This document shows, piece by piece, positions 12,988-21,942 of a stretch of 59,968 nt of DNA; position 1 is the first letter of the stretch; every line of letters begins with the position of its first letter. The stretch is from Gammaproteobacteria bacterium. Lineage in GTDB: Bacteria; Pseudomonadota; Gammaproteobacteria; UBA4575. A model generated the notes under the pieces. It was not told the origin of the DNA, did not search any database, and saw only the letters and a program-made list of their open reading frames with translations. The stretch lies in contig JAPOYL010000032.1 of the NCBI GenBank assembly GCA_026706595.1, positions 1 through 59,968 of the forward strand, in the 5' to 3' direction. The translations under genes and the position numbers were made by a program.

Positions 12988-13088
12988 TCCCGGCAGGTCG
13001 ATGTCTTGAATCAAGCGAATCCCCGCATGGACAGGTTGTGTGGTCACCGGGCCTATCGCGAGAACTATTGAAAGGATACTGACGGACC

Positions 13089-13907
13089 ATGATGCAGAAA
13101 GTTGCTACCGTACAAATGGCCTCCGGGCCCAATGTTGATGCCAATTTGCACGAGGCAGGACGCCTGATACGCCAGGCCGTGGATGCCGGTGCAGGCCTAG
13201 TCGTGTTGCCGGAAAATTTTGCCATCATGGGGGTTAAGGAGGAAGACAAGGTCGAGGTACGGGAACCGCCCGGCTCCGGGACCATACAGAACTTTCTCGC
13301 CGGACAGGCAAAGCACCACAATATCTGGTTAGTAGGAGGTACGGTGCCGCTGGAATGCGAGGACCCCAACAAGATTTCTGCGGCCTGCATGGTGTATGAC
13401 GACCGGGGCCAGTGCGTGGCGCGCTATGACAAGATCCATCTGTTTGATGTCAACCTCGTGGAGACCGGTGAAAGCTACAATGAGTCCGAAACCATCGAGT
13501 ACGGGAGAACCGGGCTGCAGGTCGTTGACTCGCCCTTTGGGAGAATAGGCCTGGCGGTTTGTTATGACCTGCGTTTTCCAGAACTGTTCAGGGGATTACT
13601 GGACATGGGTGCACAAGTTATTGTTTTTCCTGCTGCATTTACTGCAGCTACAGGTCAGGCACACTGGGAAAGCCTGATTCGTGCCCGTGCGATCGAAAAT
13701 GTCATGTACGTGATCGCCTCCGCACAGGGCGGTTATCATGTAAGTGGCCGTACGACGTACGGTGACAGCATGATCGTGGATCCGTGGGGGGTGATACTGA
13801 ACCGGGTCAAGCAGGGTGCGGGCATTGCCGTTGGCGGTGTGAACCTGGAGTATCTTGAGTCGCGGCGAAAAACCTTTCCCTGCATCCAGCATCGAAGACT
13901 GAAATGA
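13089..13907 (+). CDS. Carbon-nitrogen hydrolase, deaminated glutathione amidase type
   Basis: The 272-residue protein has the nitrilase-superfamily catalytic triad: Glu42 in VVLPENFA, Lys115 in RYDKIHLFDV and Cys158 in GLAVCYDLRFPELFR. This set, the length and the position between yhdP and tldD match the Nit1/YbeM-like enzymes that hydrolyse deaminated glutathione, a side product of transaminases. It is a soluble cytoplasmic enzyme. Two ATG codons in a row open the frame, so the start may be 13092. The exact substrate is inferred from family and neighbourhood. Confidence 0.88.
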   Translation: MMQKVATVQMASGPNVDANLHEAGRLIRQAVDAGAGLVVLPENFAIMGVKEEDKVEVREPPGSGTIQNFLAGQAKHHNIWLVGGTVPLECEDPNKISAACMVYDDRGQCVARYDKIHLFDVNLVETGESYNESETIEYGRTGLQVVDSPFGRIGLAVCYDLRFPELFRGLLDMGAQVIVFPAAFTAATGQAHWESLIRARAIENVMYVIASAQGGYHVSGRTTYGDSMIVDPWGVILNRVKQGAGIAVGGVNLEYLESRRKTFPCIQHRRLK

Positions 13908-13943
13908 ATTTTGAACATACTGTATGACGGACGGTTGAACCCT

Positions 13944-15386
13944 ATGGAAAACCCACTGGCACTGGCACAAGAAACCATTCTGGCCCCTTCCGGACTGGAC
14001 GAAACCCACCTGACGCAGGCTTTTTCCATCCTGCTGGATTCTGCTGCGGACAGCGGGGATATCTACTTCCAGTTGCGCAAGTCGGAAGCCTGGTCGCTGG
14101 AAGACGGGATCGTCAAGGATGCGAGACATGACCTCAGCCAGGGGGTTGGCATCCGGGCCATTAAGGGCGAGAAAAGCGGTTTTGCCTATTCCGATGAAAT
14201 TGTCCTGCCGGCCTTGCTGGAATCCTGCAAGGCAGCGCGTGCGATTGCCCGTGGCGGCCACGGTGGTTCGGTGCAGAGCTGGAAGTTCTGTACCGGGAAC
14301 AATTTATACCCATCCGGAAATCCGCTCGACTCCTTCAGCGAATCCGACAAGGTCGATTTGTTGCGCCACCTCGACAGCCTGGCACGAAAGCAGGATCCCC
14401 GGGTTAAGCAGGTGATGCTGTCGCTGGCCGGCATGCATGAGATGGTGCTGGTTGCAAACAGTGATGGCCAGCTGGCGGCCGACATCCGCCCGCTGGTGAG
14501 GCTGAACGTGTCCGTCATTGCCGAACACAAGGGGCGCCTTGAACAGGGCAGTGCCGGTGGGGGCGGTCGTGTCAGCTATGATTTCTTCAATCAGGAAGAC
14601 CGTGCACAGTCCTATGTGCGCGAAGCGGTGCGCACGGCACTGCTCAATCTCGAGGCGGTGGATGCACCGGCGGGAACGATGGATGTCGTGCTGGGTCCGG
14701 GATGGCCGGGTGTACTGTTGCATGAAGCGGTCGGTCATGGCCTGGAAGGCGACTTTACCTACAAGGGCACCTCGGCTTTCAGTGGACGCATCGGGGAGCG
14801 TGTGGCCAGCAAGGGTATCACGGTGGTGGATGACGGTACGCTTGAAAATCGCCGGGGATCTTTGAACATTGATGATGAAGGCACGACCACCCAGTGTACC
14901 GTGCTTATCGAAGATGGGATTCTCAAGGGCTTCATGCAGGACAGGCTGAATGCCAGGCTGTCGAAAACGGCACCCACGGGAAATGGACGGCGGGAGTCCT
15001 TCGCACACCTGCCCATGCCGCGCATGACCAATACCTACATGCTGGCGGGTGAACATGACCCGGAAGAAATCCTCAGTTCAGTAGACTCGGGGTTTTATGC
15101 AGTGAATTTCGGTGGCGGGCAGGTGGACATCACCTCCGGAAAGTTCGTGTTCTCGGCCTCGGAAGCCTACCTGATCGAAAGGGGAAAGGTCACCAAGCCG
15201 GTCAAGGGAGCCACGCTGATTGGTGACGGCCCGGATGTGCTGACCAAGGTGAGCATGATCGGAAATGATCTGCGCCTGGATGATGGCATCGGCACCTGCG
15301 GCAAGGAGGGTCAAAATGTCCCGGTAGGCGTGGGTCAGCCCACGCTTCGCGTTAATGGCCTGACTGTGGGCGGGACTGCGGGTTGA
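13944..15386 (+). CDS. tldD: Metalloprotease TldD
   Basis: TldD forms a heterodimer with PmbA (TldE) that degrades unfolded peptides and, in some bacteria, matures peptide toxins such as microcin B17. The [11 protein letters not shown] motif gives the metal ligands His260, Glu261 and His264 in the HExxxH pattern found in the active subunit. The closing region has [22 protein letters not shown] chose the ATG at 13944 (480 residues) over an upstream TTG at 13911. It runs into pmbA with a one-base overlap. Pseudomonas usually has yjgA between the two genes, which is missing here. Confidence 0.95.
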   Translation: MENPLALAQETILAPSGLDETHLTQAFSILLDSAADSGDIYFQLRKSEAWSLEDGIVKDARHDLSQGVGIRAIKGEKSGFAYSDEIVLPALLESCKAARAIARGGHGGSVQSWKFCTGNNLYPSGNPLDSFSESDKVDLLRHLDSLARKQDPRVKQVMLSLAGMHEMVLVANSDGQLAADIRPLVRLNVSVIAEHKGRLEQGSAGGGGRVSYDFFNQEDRAQSYVREAVRTALLNLEAVDAPAGTMDVVLGPGWPGVLLHEAVGHGLEGDFTYKGTSAFSGRIGERVASKGITVVDDGTLENRRGSLNIDDEGTTTQCTVLIEDGILKGFMQDRLNARLSKTAPTGNGRRESFAHLPMPRMTNTYMLAGEHDPEEILSSVDSGFYAVNFGGGQVDITSGKFVFSASEAYLIERGKVTKPVKGATLIGDGPDVLTKVSMIGNDLRLDDGIGTCGKEGQNVPVGVGQPTLRVNGLTVGGTAG

Positions 15387-16723
15387 TGGAAGGTCAGGGT
15401 CTTGCCCCCCGCAAAGACCGGCTTGAACAGCTGGTCCAGTTTTGTCTGGACGAGGCCAGGCAGCTGGGAGCAGAAAGTGCCGAGGCCTCGATTGACATCG
15501 AACACGGCCTGTCCGTTACGGCGCGGCTCGGTGAGGTGGAAACCCTGGAAAATCACAATACCCGAGGACTGGGTGTCACCGTCTACGTCGATCACAGGAA
15601 AGGCACCGCCAGCACCACCGATTTTGATCTTGCCGCGGTCCGCGATGCGGTGACCTCGGCGCGCAACATTGCAAAGTTTACCGAACAGGACGAATGTGCG
15701 GGCCTGGCCGATCCGGACCAGATCGTCACCGAAGTGGCGGACCTCGGGCTTGATCGTCCATGGCCACTGAACCCCGACGAGGCCGTGGAGATCGCGATCG
15801 AATGCGAAGACAAGGCGCGTGAACCCGAGCAGGTTTCGAACTCGGAAGGAGCCAGTGTTGATACCTGGCGCAGCACACACATCTACGGGAATTCACACGG
15901 TTTTATTGGCCGGTATGTATCGACGCGCCACAGCCTTTCCTGCGCGGTCATTGCGGAACAGGATGGTGGCATGCAGCGTGACTACTGGTATACGACCTCG
16001 CGCGACCCGGCAGGGCTGCAGTCTGCAACCGAGGTCGGGAAAAAGGCGGCACAACGTACCGTCAGCCGGCTTGGCGCCAGAAAGATTGCCACGCAGACCA
16101 CCCCGGTCATTTTCGAGGCCGGCATGGCGCGCTCACTGCTGTCGCACTTCGTTTCGGCCATCTCGGGCAGCGCGCTGTATCGCAAGGCCTCTTTTTTGCT
16201 GGATCACCTGAACAAGAAGGTGTTTTCCGATCTGGTGACCCTGGTTGAAGACCCGCACATCAGGGGCGGCCTTGCCAGCAGTGCCTTCGACCTGGAAGGC
16301 GTGGCTACGCGACCACGCACCCTGGTTGCCGATGGAGTATTGCAGGGCTATGTGCTCAACAGCTACTCGGCACGAAAACTGGGAATGCAGACTACGGGCA
16401 ATGCAGGGGGCATCCACAACCTGACCCTGAAGCCGGGCGAACAGACACTCGATGACTTGATGTCCGGCATGCAGCGCGGCTTTCTGGTGACCGAACTGAT
16501 TGGCCACGGAGTGAACGGCGTCACCGGGGACTATTCGCGTGGCGCGATGGGATACTGGATCGAGAACGGCGAGATCCAGCACCCCGTCGAGGAAGTCACG
16601 GTCGCGGGCAACCTCAAGGAGATCTTTCAGAGAATCGTAGCCATCGGCAATGATACCGATGCACGCGGCAGAATCATCACGCCGTCGGTGCTGATCGACG
16701 AGATGACGGTCGCGGGAAGCTGA
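15386..16723 (+). CDS. pmbA: Metalloprotease subunit PmbA (TldE)
   Basis: PmbA is the partner of TldD in the TldD/E peptidase. The 445-residue protein shows the shared fold of the family (LGAESAEASIDIEHG early, RTLVADGVLQGYVLNSYSARKLG late) and ends with GNLKEIFQRI and SVLIDEMTVAG. The metal motif of TldD is absent, as expected for this subunit. The ATG at 15386 overlaps the last base of the tldD stop, so the two subunits are likely made in equal amounts by coupled translation. An inverted repeat with a short T run follows at 16717-16738. Confidence 0.95.
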   Translation: MEGQGLAPRKDRLEQLVQFCLDEARQLGAESAEASIDIEHGLSVTARLGEVETLENHNTRGLGVTVYVDHRKGTASTTDFDLAAVRDAVTSARNIAKFTEQDECAGLADPDQIVTEVADLGLDRPWPLNPDEAVEIAIECEDKAREPEQVSNSEGASVDTWRSTHIYGNSHGFIGRYVSTRHSLSCAVIAEQDGGMQRDYWYTTSRDPAGLQSATEVGKKAAQRTVSRLGARKIATQTTPVIFEAGMARSLLSHFVSAISGSALYRKASFLLDHLNKKVFSDLVTLVEDPHIRGGLASSAFDLEGVATRPRTLVADGVLQGYVLNSYSARKLGMQTTGNAGGIHNLTLKPGEQTLDDLMSGMQRGFLVTELIGHGVNGVTGDYSRGAMGYWIENGEIQHPVEEVTVAGNLKEIFQRIVAIGNDTDARGRIITPSVLIDEMTVAGS

Positions 16724-16738
16724 CCGGTACAGCAGCTT
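16717..16738 (+). terminator. Possible weak terminator after pmbA
   Basis: Six-base arms AAGCTG and CAGCTT enclose a 10-base loop and run into TTTT at 16737-16740. It lies between two convergent genes, where a terminator is expected. The stem is short and the T run is only four bases, so this is tentative. Confidence 0.3.
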
Positions 16739-17467
16739 TTACAGCCAGTGCACCTCTGTGATACGGGCAGAGATTTCGGTTTTTCCGTTCCGGGTCTTGT
16801 CTGACCTGACCGGGATGTAGTGAAGGGACTCAGCGTACCACTCGGTGTACCGGGTGCCGTTCCTGTCGTTTTTCTCCCGCACGTACTTGTGCGCAGAGAG
16901 GTTACCGAGCCGGGTCTGTATCGGCTGATGGGGCTCGAGTTCGTACACGTACTCTTTCAGGCGACCTCTTGAGACGACCGAGCATTCGTAGCGGGTAGCC
17001 CCGGCATCCGGTTTGCGCATCAGCATAAGCTGGACAGAGAACCTGTCCAGTGTGTGAGGTGTGATCGACAAGGTGCGCGTTTTGCCCTTGTACCTGGAAA
17101 GTGCCGTGTGGTTGCTCCAGTCAAAAATGTAATGTTCGTTGCGATCCTTGTCCGCTCCCTGGACCTCGTATTCAAACTCGACCGCCTGGTAACGGTCTTC
17201 GGTCTTCTCCAGTACGGTGCGATAGGTAGCGACCTGTGGGCCCAGGAAAAAAGCGGCAATCCCCACCGGATAGGTTCGGGACTCATACACCAGCTTGCCA
17301 TCCTGCTTCTTCAGGCTCAGTTGCATTTCGCCGACAGCAATGTTTCCTTTTCTGACCTCGTACACTGCCTCAAATTCAGGTGGAAGCTCCTGCGCGGTCA
17401 ACGTTGCGGCGTTGACCGGTGTGATCAGCAGAAAAGATGTTGTCAGTGCTATAGAGAGCCAGTTCAT
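16739..17467 (-). CDS. DUF3108 domain-containing secreted protein
   Basis: The 242-residue protein starts with a Sec signal peptide (hydrophobic LSIALTTSFLLITPVNA, cleavage likely near residue 21) and is otherwise a beta-rich domain of the DUF3108 family. Markers are FEAVYEVRKGNIAVGEM early and TRYTEWYAESLHYIPVRS near the end. The molecular function is unknown; members are periplasmic. Its start overlaps the purN stop by 4 bases, and a DUF3108 gene after purN is a recurring arrangement in Gammaproteobacteria such as Pseudomonas. It is probably co-transcribed with purMN without a clear link to purine synthesis. Confidence 0.85.
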   Translation of the reverse strand: MNWLSIALTTSFLLITPVNAATLTAQELPPEFEAVYEVRKGNIAVGEMQLSLKKQDGKLVYESRTYPVGIAAFFLGPQVATYRTVLEKTEDRYQAVEFEYEVQGADKDRNEHYIFDWSNHTALSRYKGKTRTLSITPHTLDRFSVQLMLMRKPDAGATRYECSVVSRGRLKEYVYELEPHQPIQTRLGNLSAHKYVREKNDRNGTRYTEWYAESLHYIPVRSDKTRNGKTEISARITEVHWL

Positions 17468-18135
17468 ACCAGCTCGGTTTTGTGCGCAATGGTAAGTTGC
17501 AGGGGTCGTTCCAGAACCTTGTTGTTGAAATATACCGTGCCGTCATTGCAGTACAGCTTGCCTTCGCAGAACCAGCGGATGGCGAGTGGGAAAACCATGT
17601 GTTCTTTTTCCAGCACGCGCCGGATCAGGCTGTGTACATCATCGGTTTCAAACACCGGTACCTTGGCCTGAAGCACCAGCGGTCCCTCATCCAGTTCTTC
17701 GGTAACAAAATGAACGCTGCAGCCATGTTGTGCATCCTTTGCGGCCAGCACCCTGTGGTGGGTTTCGAGGCCCGGAAACTTGGGCAGCAGGGAAGGGTGT
17801 ATGTTCAGGATCCTGTTTGCATACCGTTGGACAAAAACCTCGCTGAATACGCGCATGAAACCGGCCAGTACGATGGTCTCGACCCCATAGCTTTCGAGAA
17901 TGCGGATGAGCTCTGCCTCGAACGTAGCCCGCGACGGGTACTGGCCATGCTCGACCACGTGGGCTGGGATCCCTGCATTCTTGGCTCGGGTCAGGCCGTA
18001 GGCATCGGCCCGGTTACTGATCGCACATGCAATTCGGGCATTGATCCGCCCCTGCCCGACATGCTTGATGACGGATTGCATGTTGGTCCCGTTTCCGGAG
18101 AACAGGACTGCAATGGAAGTCTGATTATTGAGCAT
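17464..18135 (-). CDS. purN: Phosphoribosylglycinamide formyltransferase
   Basis: PurN transfers a formyl group from 10-formyltetrahydrofolate to GAR, the third step of purine synthesis. The 223-residue protein has the phosphate-binding VLFSGNGTNMQSVI near the start. The catalytic Asn and His lie in ILNIHPSLLPKFPG, and the catalytic Asp in VTEELDEGPLV. A short C-terminal extension goes beyond the 212 residues of E. coli PurN. It lies 2 bases after purM and overlaps the DUF3108 gene, forming a purM-purN-DUF3108 operon. Confidence 0.97.
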   Translation of the reverse strand: MLNNQTSIAVLFSGNGTNMQSVIKHVGQGRINARIACAISNRADAYGLTRAKNAGIPAHVVEHGQYPSRATFEAELIRILESYGVETIVLAGFMRVFSEVFVQRYANRILNIHPSLLPKFPGLETHHRVLAAKDAQHGCSVHFVTEELDEGPLVLQAKVPVFETDDVHSLIRRVLEKEHMVFPLAIRWFCEGKLYCNDGTVYFNNKVLERPLQLTIAHKTELV

Positions 18136-18137
18136 GG

Positions 18138-19163
18138 TTACATCAAGCGTACTTTGTCCTCTGAGTCCGAGCGCATGATTTCACCGATGATTTCTGCTGG
18201 CTGGCCTGACTGCCGGCACATCGTTATTCCCGCATCCGCCTGGTCTTTCGGCACCACCACCAGCATGCCCATCCCGCAGTTGAAGACCCGATGCATCTCC
18301 GCATCCTTGATGGTACCGGCATGTTGAATCCAGTCAAATATTTCAGGACGCTCCCATGCCCGGGTATCAATCCTGGCGAGCAGGCCCTCCGGGATCATAC
18401 GCGGCACATTCTCCATCAGTCCGCCTCCCGTGACGTGGCACAGGCCCCGCACATCCAGGGCCTCGATCAGTTGCAGCACAAGCCTGGTGTAGATCACCGT
18501 CGGCGTCAGCAACAGTGTCCCCAGGGTCTGGCTTCCCAGCTTTTCATCGAGTGAGGTCTGGCTCGTCTCAACAATCTTGTTGACCAGGGAATAGCCGTTT
18601 GAGTGAATGCCACTCGAGGCCAGGCCAAGCACTACGTCACCCTCGGTGATCCTGCGCCCGTCAATCAGCTTGTCACGCTCCACGACGCCCACGCAAAAGC
18701 CCGCCAGGTCATAGGTACCCGGCGGGTACATTCCCGGCATCTCGGCTGTTTCCCCTCCGATGAGTGCAGCCCCTGCCTGTGTACAGCCCCGCGCAATGCC
18801 CGCGATGACTACCTCGGCCTGCTCAACGGAGAGTGCGCCCGTGGCAAAGTAGTCCAGGAAAAAAAGGGGTTCTGCTCCTTGCACAACGACATCGTTGGCA
18901 CACATGGCCACGAGATCGATGCCGACGGTCGAGTGATCGTTGAGTTGCTGTGCCAAACACAGTTTCGTGCCGATGCCGTCGGTGCCTGCCACAAGTACAG
19001 GGTTTGCATAGGCGTTCTGGCGCAGTTCGAACAGGCCACCGAATCCCCCGGGGTTGGGGATGACTTCGGGGCGCTGGGTATCACGCACCATGGGTGCGAT
19101 CCGGTCTACAAGCCTTTTCCCGGCGTCAATGTCCACACCGGCTTTCTTGTACGTGAGGCTCAT
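18138..19163 (-). CDS. purM: Phosphoribosylformylglycinamidine cyclo-ligase (AIR synthetase)
   Basis: PurM closes the imidazole ring with ATP to give AIR in purine synthesis. The 341-residue protein has the family landmarks: SLTYKKAGVDIDAG at the start, the GTDGIGTKL motif, GIDLVAMCANDVVVQGAEPLFFLDYFA and GGGLMENVPRM. The ATG at 19163 is preceded by no clear ribosome binding site. Instead a 16-base palindrome (19168-19183) lies 4 bases upstream, which could control translation or bind a regulator. It heads the operon with purN. Confidence 0.98.
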   Translation of the reverse strand: MSLTYKKAGVDIDAGKRLVDRIAPMVRDTQRPEVIPNPGGFGGLFELRQNAYANPVLVAGTDGIGTKLCLAQQLNDHSTVGIDLVAMCANDVVVQGAEPLFFLDYFATGALSVEQAEVVIAGIARGCTQAGAALIGGETAEMPGMYPPGTYDLAGFCVGVVERDKLIDGRRITEGDVVLGLASSGIHSNGYSLVNKIVETSQTSLDEKLGSQTLGTLLLTPTVIYTRLVLQLIEALDVRGLCHVTGGGLMENVPRMIPEGLLARIDTRAWERPEIFDWIQHAGTIKDAEMHRVFNCGMGMLVVVPKDQADAGITMCRQSGQPAEIIGEIMRSDSEDKVRLM

Positions 19164-19167
19164 ACCG

Positions 19168-19183
19168 TCTAATGATTATTAGA
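19168..19183. promoter_or_regulatory. Palindrome in the purM leader
   Basis: TCTAAT and ATTAGA form perfect 6-base arms around GATT. The palindrome ends 4 bases before the purM start codon, in the place where a ribosome binding site would normally be. It could be an operator or an RNA hairpin. It does not resemble the enteric PurR operator. Confidence 0.35.
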
Positions 19184-19300
19184 TAGAGTGCTTAAACGGT
19201 TATAATACTGGGATATTGAAGAAATTGTGCAAGGTGCCAACCGGATTGCTCATTGCTTCGCTATCGGCTTGCTTATACCATCAGGACTGGAGCAGCGATA

Positions 19301-19330
19301 TTTAACGATACGGCTTGCGGATTATATACT
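19301..19330 (+). promoter_or_regulatory. Candidate sigma-70 promoter for the pgsA-like gene
   Basis: TTTAAC (19301-19306) and TATACT (19325-19330) are separated by 18 bases, and the -10 box lies about 20 bases before the ATG at 19351. A perfect TATAAT at 19201-19206 lies further up but has a poor -35 partner. Both are read by eye. Confidence 0.4.
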
Positions 19331-19350
19331 AAGAAACAGGCAGCTATATC

Positions 19351-19911
19351 ATGTCTAACTGGAAATACCTTCCCAATCTTATCACGGCCGTACGCCTTGC
19401 CGCGGTTCCGCTGCTCATCTGGTGGCTGTACGACGGGCAGTACAACAATGCCCTTTGGCTCTTTGTCCTGATGGGGCTATCCGATGCACTGGATGGCTAT
19501 CTCGCCAAGAGCTTCCAGTGGAGGACGTCACTGGGTGCCTACCTGGACCCGGCGGCCGACAAGACCATGCTGATCGGTGCCTACGTAACCCTGGGCGCAC
19601 TTCACCTGTTGCCGCACTGGCTGGTGTTTGTCGTGATCCTCAGGGATGTTGCGATCCTGGCCGGAGCGCTCGCCTACAATTTCGTAACCCGGCGTTTGGA
19701 AATCCAGCCCACCTGGATCAGCAAACTCAATACCGTGGTCCAGATCGTTCTGGTTGTTGCCATAATTTACAACCAGTTAGTGACTATTCCTGAATTACTG
19801 ATTCAGACCCTGATCGGGTTGACCCTCTTTACCACGTTTGCCAGCGGCCTCGATTACCTGATGGAGGGATGGTACAAGCGGGGAGCCCGGCACCCGGAAA
19901 AGCCGGTCTGA
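19351..19911 (+). CDS. CDP-alcohol phosphatidyltransferase (PgsA-like)
   Basis: The 186-residue membrane protein carries the CDP-alcohol phosphotransferase signature DALDGYLAK followed by GAYLDPAADK, whose aspartates bind metal and the CDP moiety. Four or more hydrophobic segments span the membrane. Enzymes of this size make phosphatidylglycerol phosphate or cardiolipin-type lipids from CDP-diacylglycerol. Whether it is the main PgsA or the second copy often found between purM and hda cannot be settled from this window, so no symbol is given. hda follows after 33 bases. Confidence 0.85.
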   Translation: MSNWKYLPNLITAVRLAAVPLLIWWLYDGQYNNALWLFVLMGLSDALDGYLAKSFQWRTSLGAYLDPAADKTMLIGAYVTLGALHLLPHWLVFVVILRDVAILAGALAYNFVTRRLEIQPTWISKLNTVVQIVLVVAIIYNQLVTIPELLIQTLIGLTLFTTFASGLDYLMEGWYKRGARHPEKPV

Positions 19912-19944
19912 CCCCGGCCCCTGTCCCGCCACCCACAAGCGCGT

Positions 19945-20661
19945 GTGAACACATCTTCGCTCTACCTTACCCAGCGCCCGCTGGATATCGTGCTGCGCCC
20001 GCATGCAACGTTCGACACCTTCGTCAGCCCCAAGGACAACGAACTGGTATTCCTGCTGAAAGGTTTGCAGCAGGCACTCGGAGAACCCAGGCAGTACTTT
20101 CTGTGGGGCAGCGACCAAAGCGGCAAGACCCATCTGCTGCAGGCCGTCTGCAATCACCTGGCCCATGCCGACCTGCGGGCTGTGTATTTGCCCATGGAGG
20201 AGTTTGCCGCATCGGATCCGAACCTGCTGAATGACCTGCAACTTCTCGACGTAGTTTGTATTGACGATATCGATTGCGTACTGGGCAATGCCGACTGGGA
20301 GCGCGCGTTGTTCCGGATCATCAACGACATGTGGCTCGGCAACAAGAGCCTGGTGGTCTCTGCGTCCGGCAAACCTGCGGATCTCGATATCCAGTTACCG
20401 GACCTGGCATCCCGTCTGGCGGGTGGGCTCGTGTATTGCCTGTCTGGCCTGACGGACGAGCAGAAAAGAGTCGCCATCCGGCTGCATGCCGAGGCACGCG
20501 GTCTGGAGGTTTCACCGGAAGTGTGCAGCTACCTGCTCAGGCATTACCCAAGAGAGTTGCAAAAGCTCGTGGAACTAATTGAAAAACTTGATAAATACTC
20601 TTTGGCGCTGCAACGGAAAATCACCGTCCCGTTCGTGCGCTCGGTGCTCGCAGGCACCTAG
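19945..20661 (+). CDS. hda: DnaA regulatory inactivator Hda
   Basis: Hda binds the DNA-loaded sliding clamp and triggers ATP hydrolysis by DnaA, preventing repeat initiation of replication. The 238-residue AAA+ protein resembles DnaA domain III. It has a Walker A motif at residues 55-62 (GSDQSGKT), a Walker B in VVCIDDIDCVL, and the sensor region LASRLAGGL. Near the start, residues 10-15 read QRPLDI, which fits a variant of the six-residue clamp-binding motif. The start is a GTG with a second GTG two bases upstream in another frame. It faces the yfgD/arsC-like gene, as in E. coli. Confidence 0.92.
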   Translation: MNTSSLYLTQRPLDIVLRPHATFDTFVSPKDNELVFLLKGLQQALGEPRQYFLWGSDQSGKTHLLQAVCNHLAHADLRAVYLPMEEFAASDPNLLNDLQLLDVVCIDDIDCVLGNADWERALFRIINDMWLGNKSLVVSASGKPADLDIQLPDLASRLAGGLVYCLSGLTDEQKRVAIRLHAEARGLEVSPEVCSYLLRHYPRELQKLVELIEKLDKYSLALQRKITVPFVRSVLAGT

Positions 20662-20730
20662 CAGGCCTAGCGCTCGGAGTGGCGCTGCAAAGGGTACACG
20701 GGTCCGGTGCCTGCAGGTACCGCCCGGGCC

Positions 20731-21084
20731 CTACAGGATTTGCAGGACGTTTTCAGGCGGGCGGCCGATCACGGCCTTTCCATCGCGGACCACGATCGGG
20801 CGCTCGATGAGTATGGGGTGCTTCATCATCGCATCCAGTATCTCGTCTTCGCTGGATGCATCATCAAGCCCGGCTTCACGGTACGCGGATTCTTTTTTAC
20901 GCAGCAACTGACCGGCACTTATACCCAGCAACGACAGCACTTCCTTGAGTTCAGACCGGGAAGGAGTCGCCTGCAGGTACTCTACGACCTCTGGCTGTTC
21001 TCCCTGCTCTTGCAGCAGCTTCAGTGTCGTGCGGCATTTCGAGCATCGGGGGTTGTAGTAAATAACAGTTTTGGGATCATCCAT
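20731..21084 (-). CDS. yfgD: ArsC family (YfgD-type) thioredoxin-fold reductase
   Basis: The 117-residue protein belongs to the glutaredoxin-dependent arsenate reductase family. It shows YYNPRCSKCRTTL with Cys14 and Cys17, a KESAYREAGL segment, and HPILIERPIVV carrying the conserved arginine. Location beside hda matches E. coli yfgD, whose role is not well defined, so arsenate reduction is only a family-level guess. No arsenic-resistance genes (arsB, arsR) lie nearby, which argues against a dedicated arsenic operon. Confidence 0.85.
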   Translation of the reverse strand: MDDPKTVIYYNPRCSKCRTTLKLLQEQGEQPEVVEYLQATPSRSELKEVLSLLGISAGQLLRKKESAYREAGLDDASSEDEILDAMMKHPILIERPIVVRDGKAVIGRPPENVLQIL

Positions 21085-21198
21085 AACTCTTTATTCTCCA
21101 TGCCATTTCCAGTTATATTTAGGTCCGCCATAGGGTACTCGTGGACGTTTGATCCGTCTACTGTACCGGCTGAACGGACATGGAATGTACTGCCTTTG

Positions 21199-21483
21199 AT
21201 GACTGATGCGCCTGACCATGCCTGCGTGCGTTGTATCGTCTCGGGAACCGTGCAAGGCGTATTTTTCCGCGTATCCACACGGGATGAAGCGCGCCGGCTC
21301 GGAATTACAGGCTATGCAAAAAACCTGGCGGATGGAAGTGTGGAAGTGATTGCCTGTGGTAAAGTTGCGGCCCTGACCCAGCTGAGGGAGTGGTTGCACA
21401 CCGGTCCGGATCTCGCCCGCGTGCACACCGTCAGTTGTGAGCCAGTAACGATGGAACATTTTCCGGATTTTCAAATACTGTAG
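21199..21483 (+). CDS. acyP: Acylphosphatase
   Basis: Acylphosphatases hydrolyse carboxyl-phosphate bonds such as in 1,3-bisphosphoglycerate. The 94-residue protein has the signature VSGTVQGVFFR with the phosphate-binding Arg24 and the GYAKNLADGSVEV stretch with catalytic Asn42. I chose the ATG at 21199, which gives the usual length of about 90 residues. The open frame extends upstream to 20707, but that stretch is antisense to the ArsC-like gene and is not protein-like. fmdB follows after 2 bases. Confidence 0.92.
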   Translation: MTDAPDHACVRCIVSGTVQGVFFRVSTRDEARRLGITGYAKNLADGSVEVIACGKVAALTQLREWLHTGPDLARVHTVSCEPVTMEHFPDFQIL

Positions 21484-21485
21484 CC

Positions 21486-21803
21486 ATGCCTATATACGAA
21501 TACCAATGCGATGCCTGTGGCTATCGTTTCGACGCCCTGCAAAAAGCAGCTGATCCGGTATTGACCGACTGCCCGCAGTGCAGCCAGCCTTCCCTGAGGA
21601 AGCTGGTATCCGCGGCAGGCTTCCGACTCAGTGGCTCGGGCTGGTATGAAACGGATTTCAAATCGGACAACAAGCGCAACCTGGCCTCCGGGGATTCGCA
21701 GAAAAAAAGCGACGGCACTGCCAAGAAAAAGGATGCTTCCAGCAAGCCGGCGAAGGCCAAGCCTGTGGCATCGGGACAGCAGCAGGGCGGGAGGGCATCT
21801 TGA
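21486..21803 (+). CDS. FmdB family zinc ribbon protein
   Basis: The first 45 residues form the FmdB-type zinc ribbon (MPIYEYQCDACGYRFD), with cysteines at 8, 11, 29 and 32 to bind one zinc. The second half is low-complexity and rich in lysine, serine and alanine. The family is widespread and often precedes aspS in Proteobacteria, as here; its role is unproven, with regulation or nucleic-acid binding the usual suggestions. Total length is 105 residues. Confidence 0.88.
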   Translation: MPIYEYQCDACGYRFDALQKAADPVLTDCPQCSQPSLRKLVSAAGFRLSGSGWYETDFKSDNKRNLASGDSQKKSDGTAKKKDASSKPAKAKPVASGQQQGGRAS

Positions 21804-21942
21804 GCAGCGCACCGTTTGCAATTCTTGACAACCTCCCGGTTCCCCGTGCCTGAGAGAGCCCGCCTCGGGTCGGCCCGCAACGTCAGGCGACCTGGACAGG
21901 CTACTGTATCCAGGCCTGGCCACTACCGTTAACACACTTCTC

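Noticed and set aside
20650-20714. 9-base inverted repeat GCAGGCACC/GGTGCCTGC after hda
   Set aside because: The arms are 47 bases apart and one overlaps the hda end; too little support to call a terminator.
21825-21830. Perfect TTGACA before aspS
   Set aside because: No acceptable -10 box lies 16-18 bases downstream.
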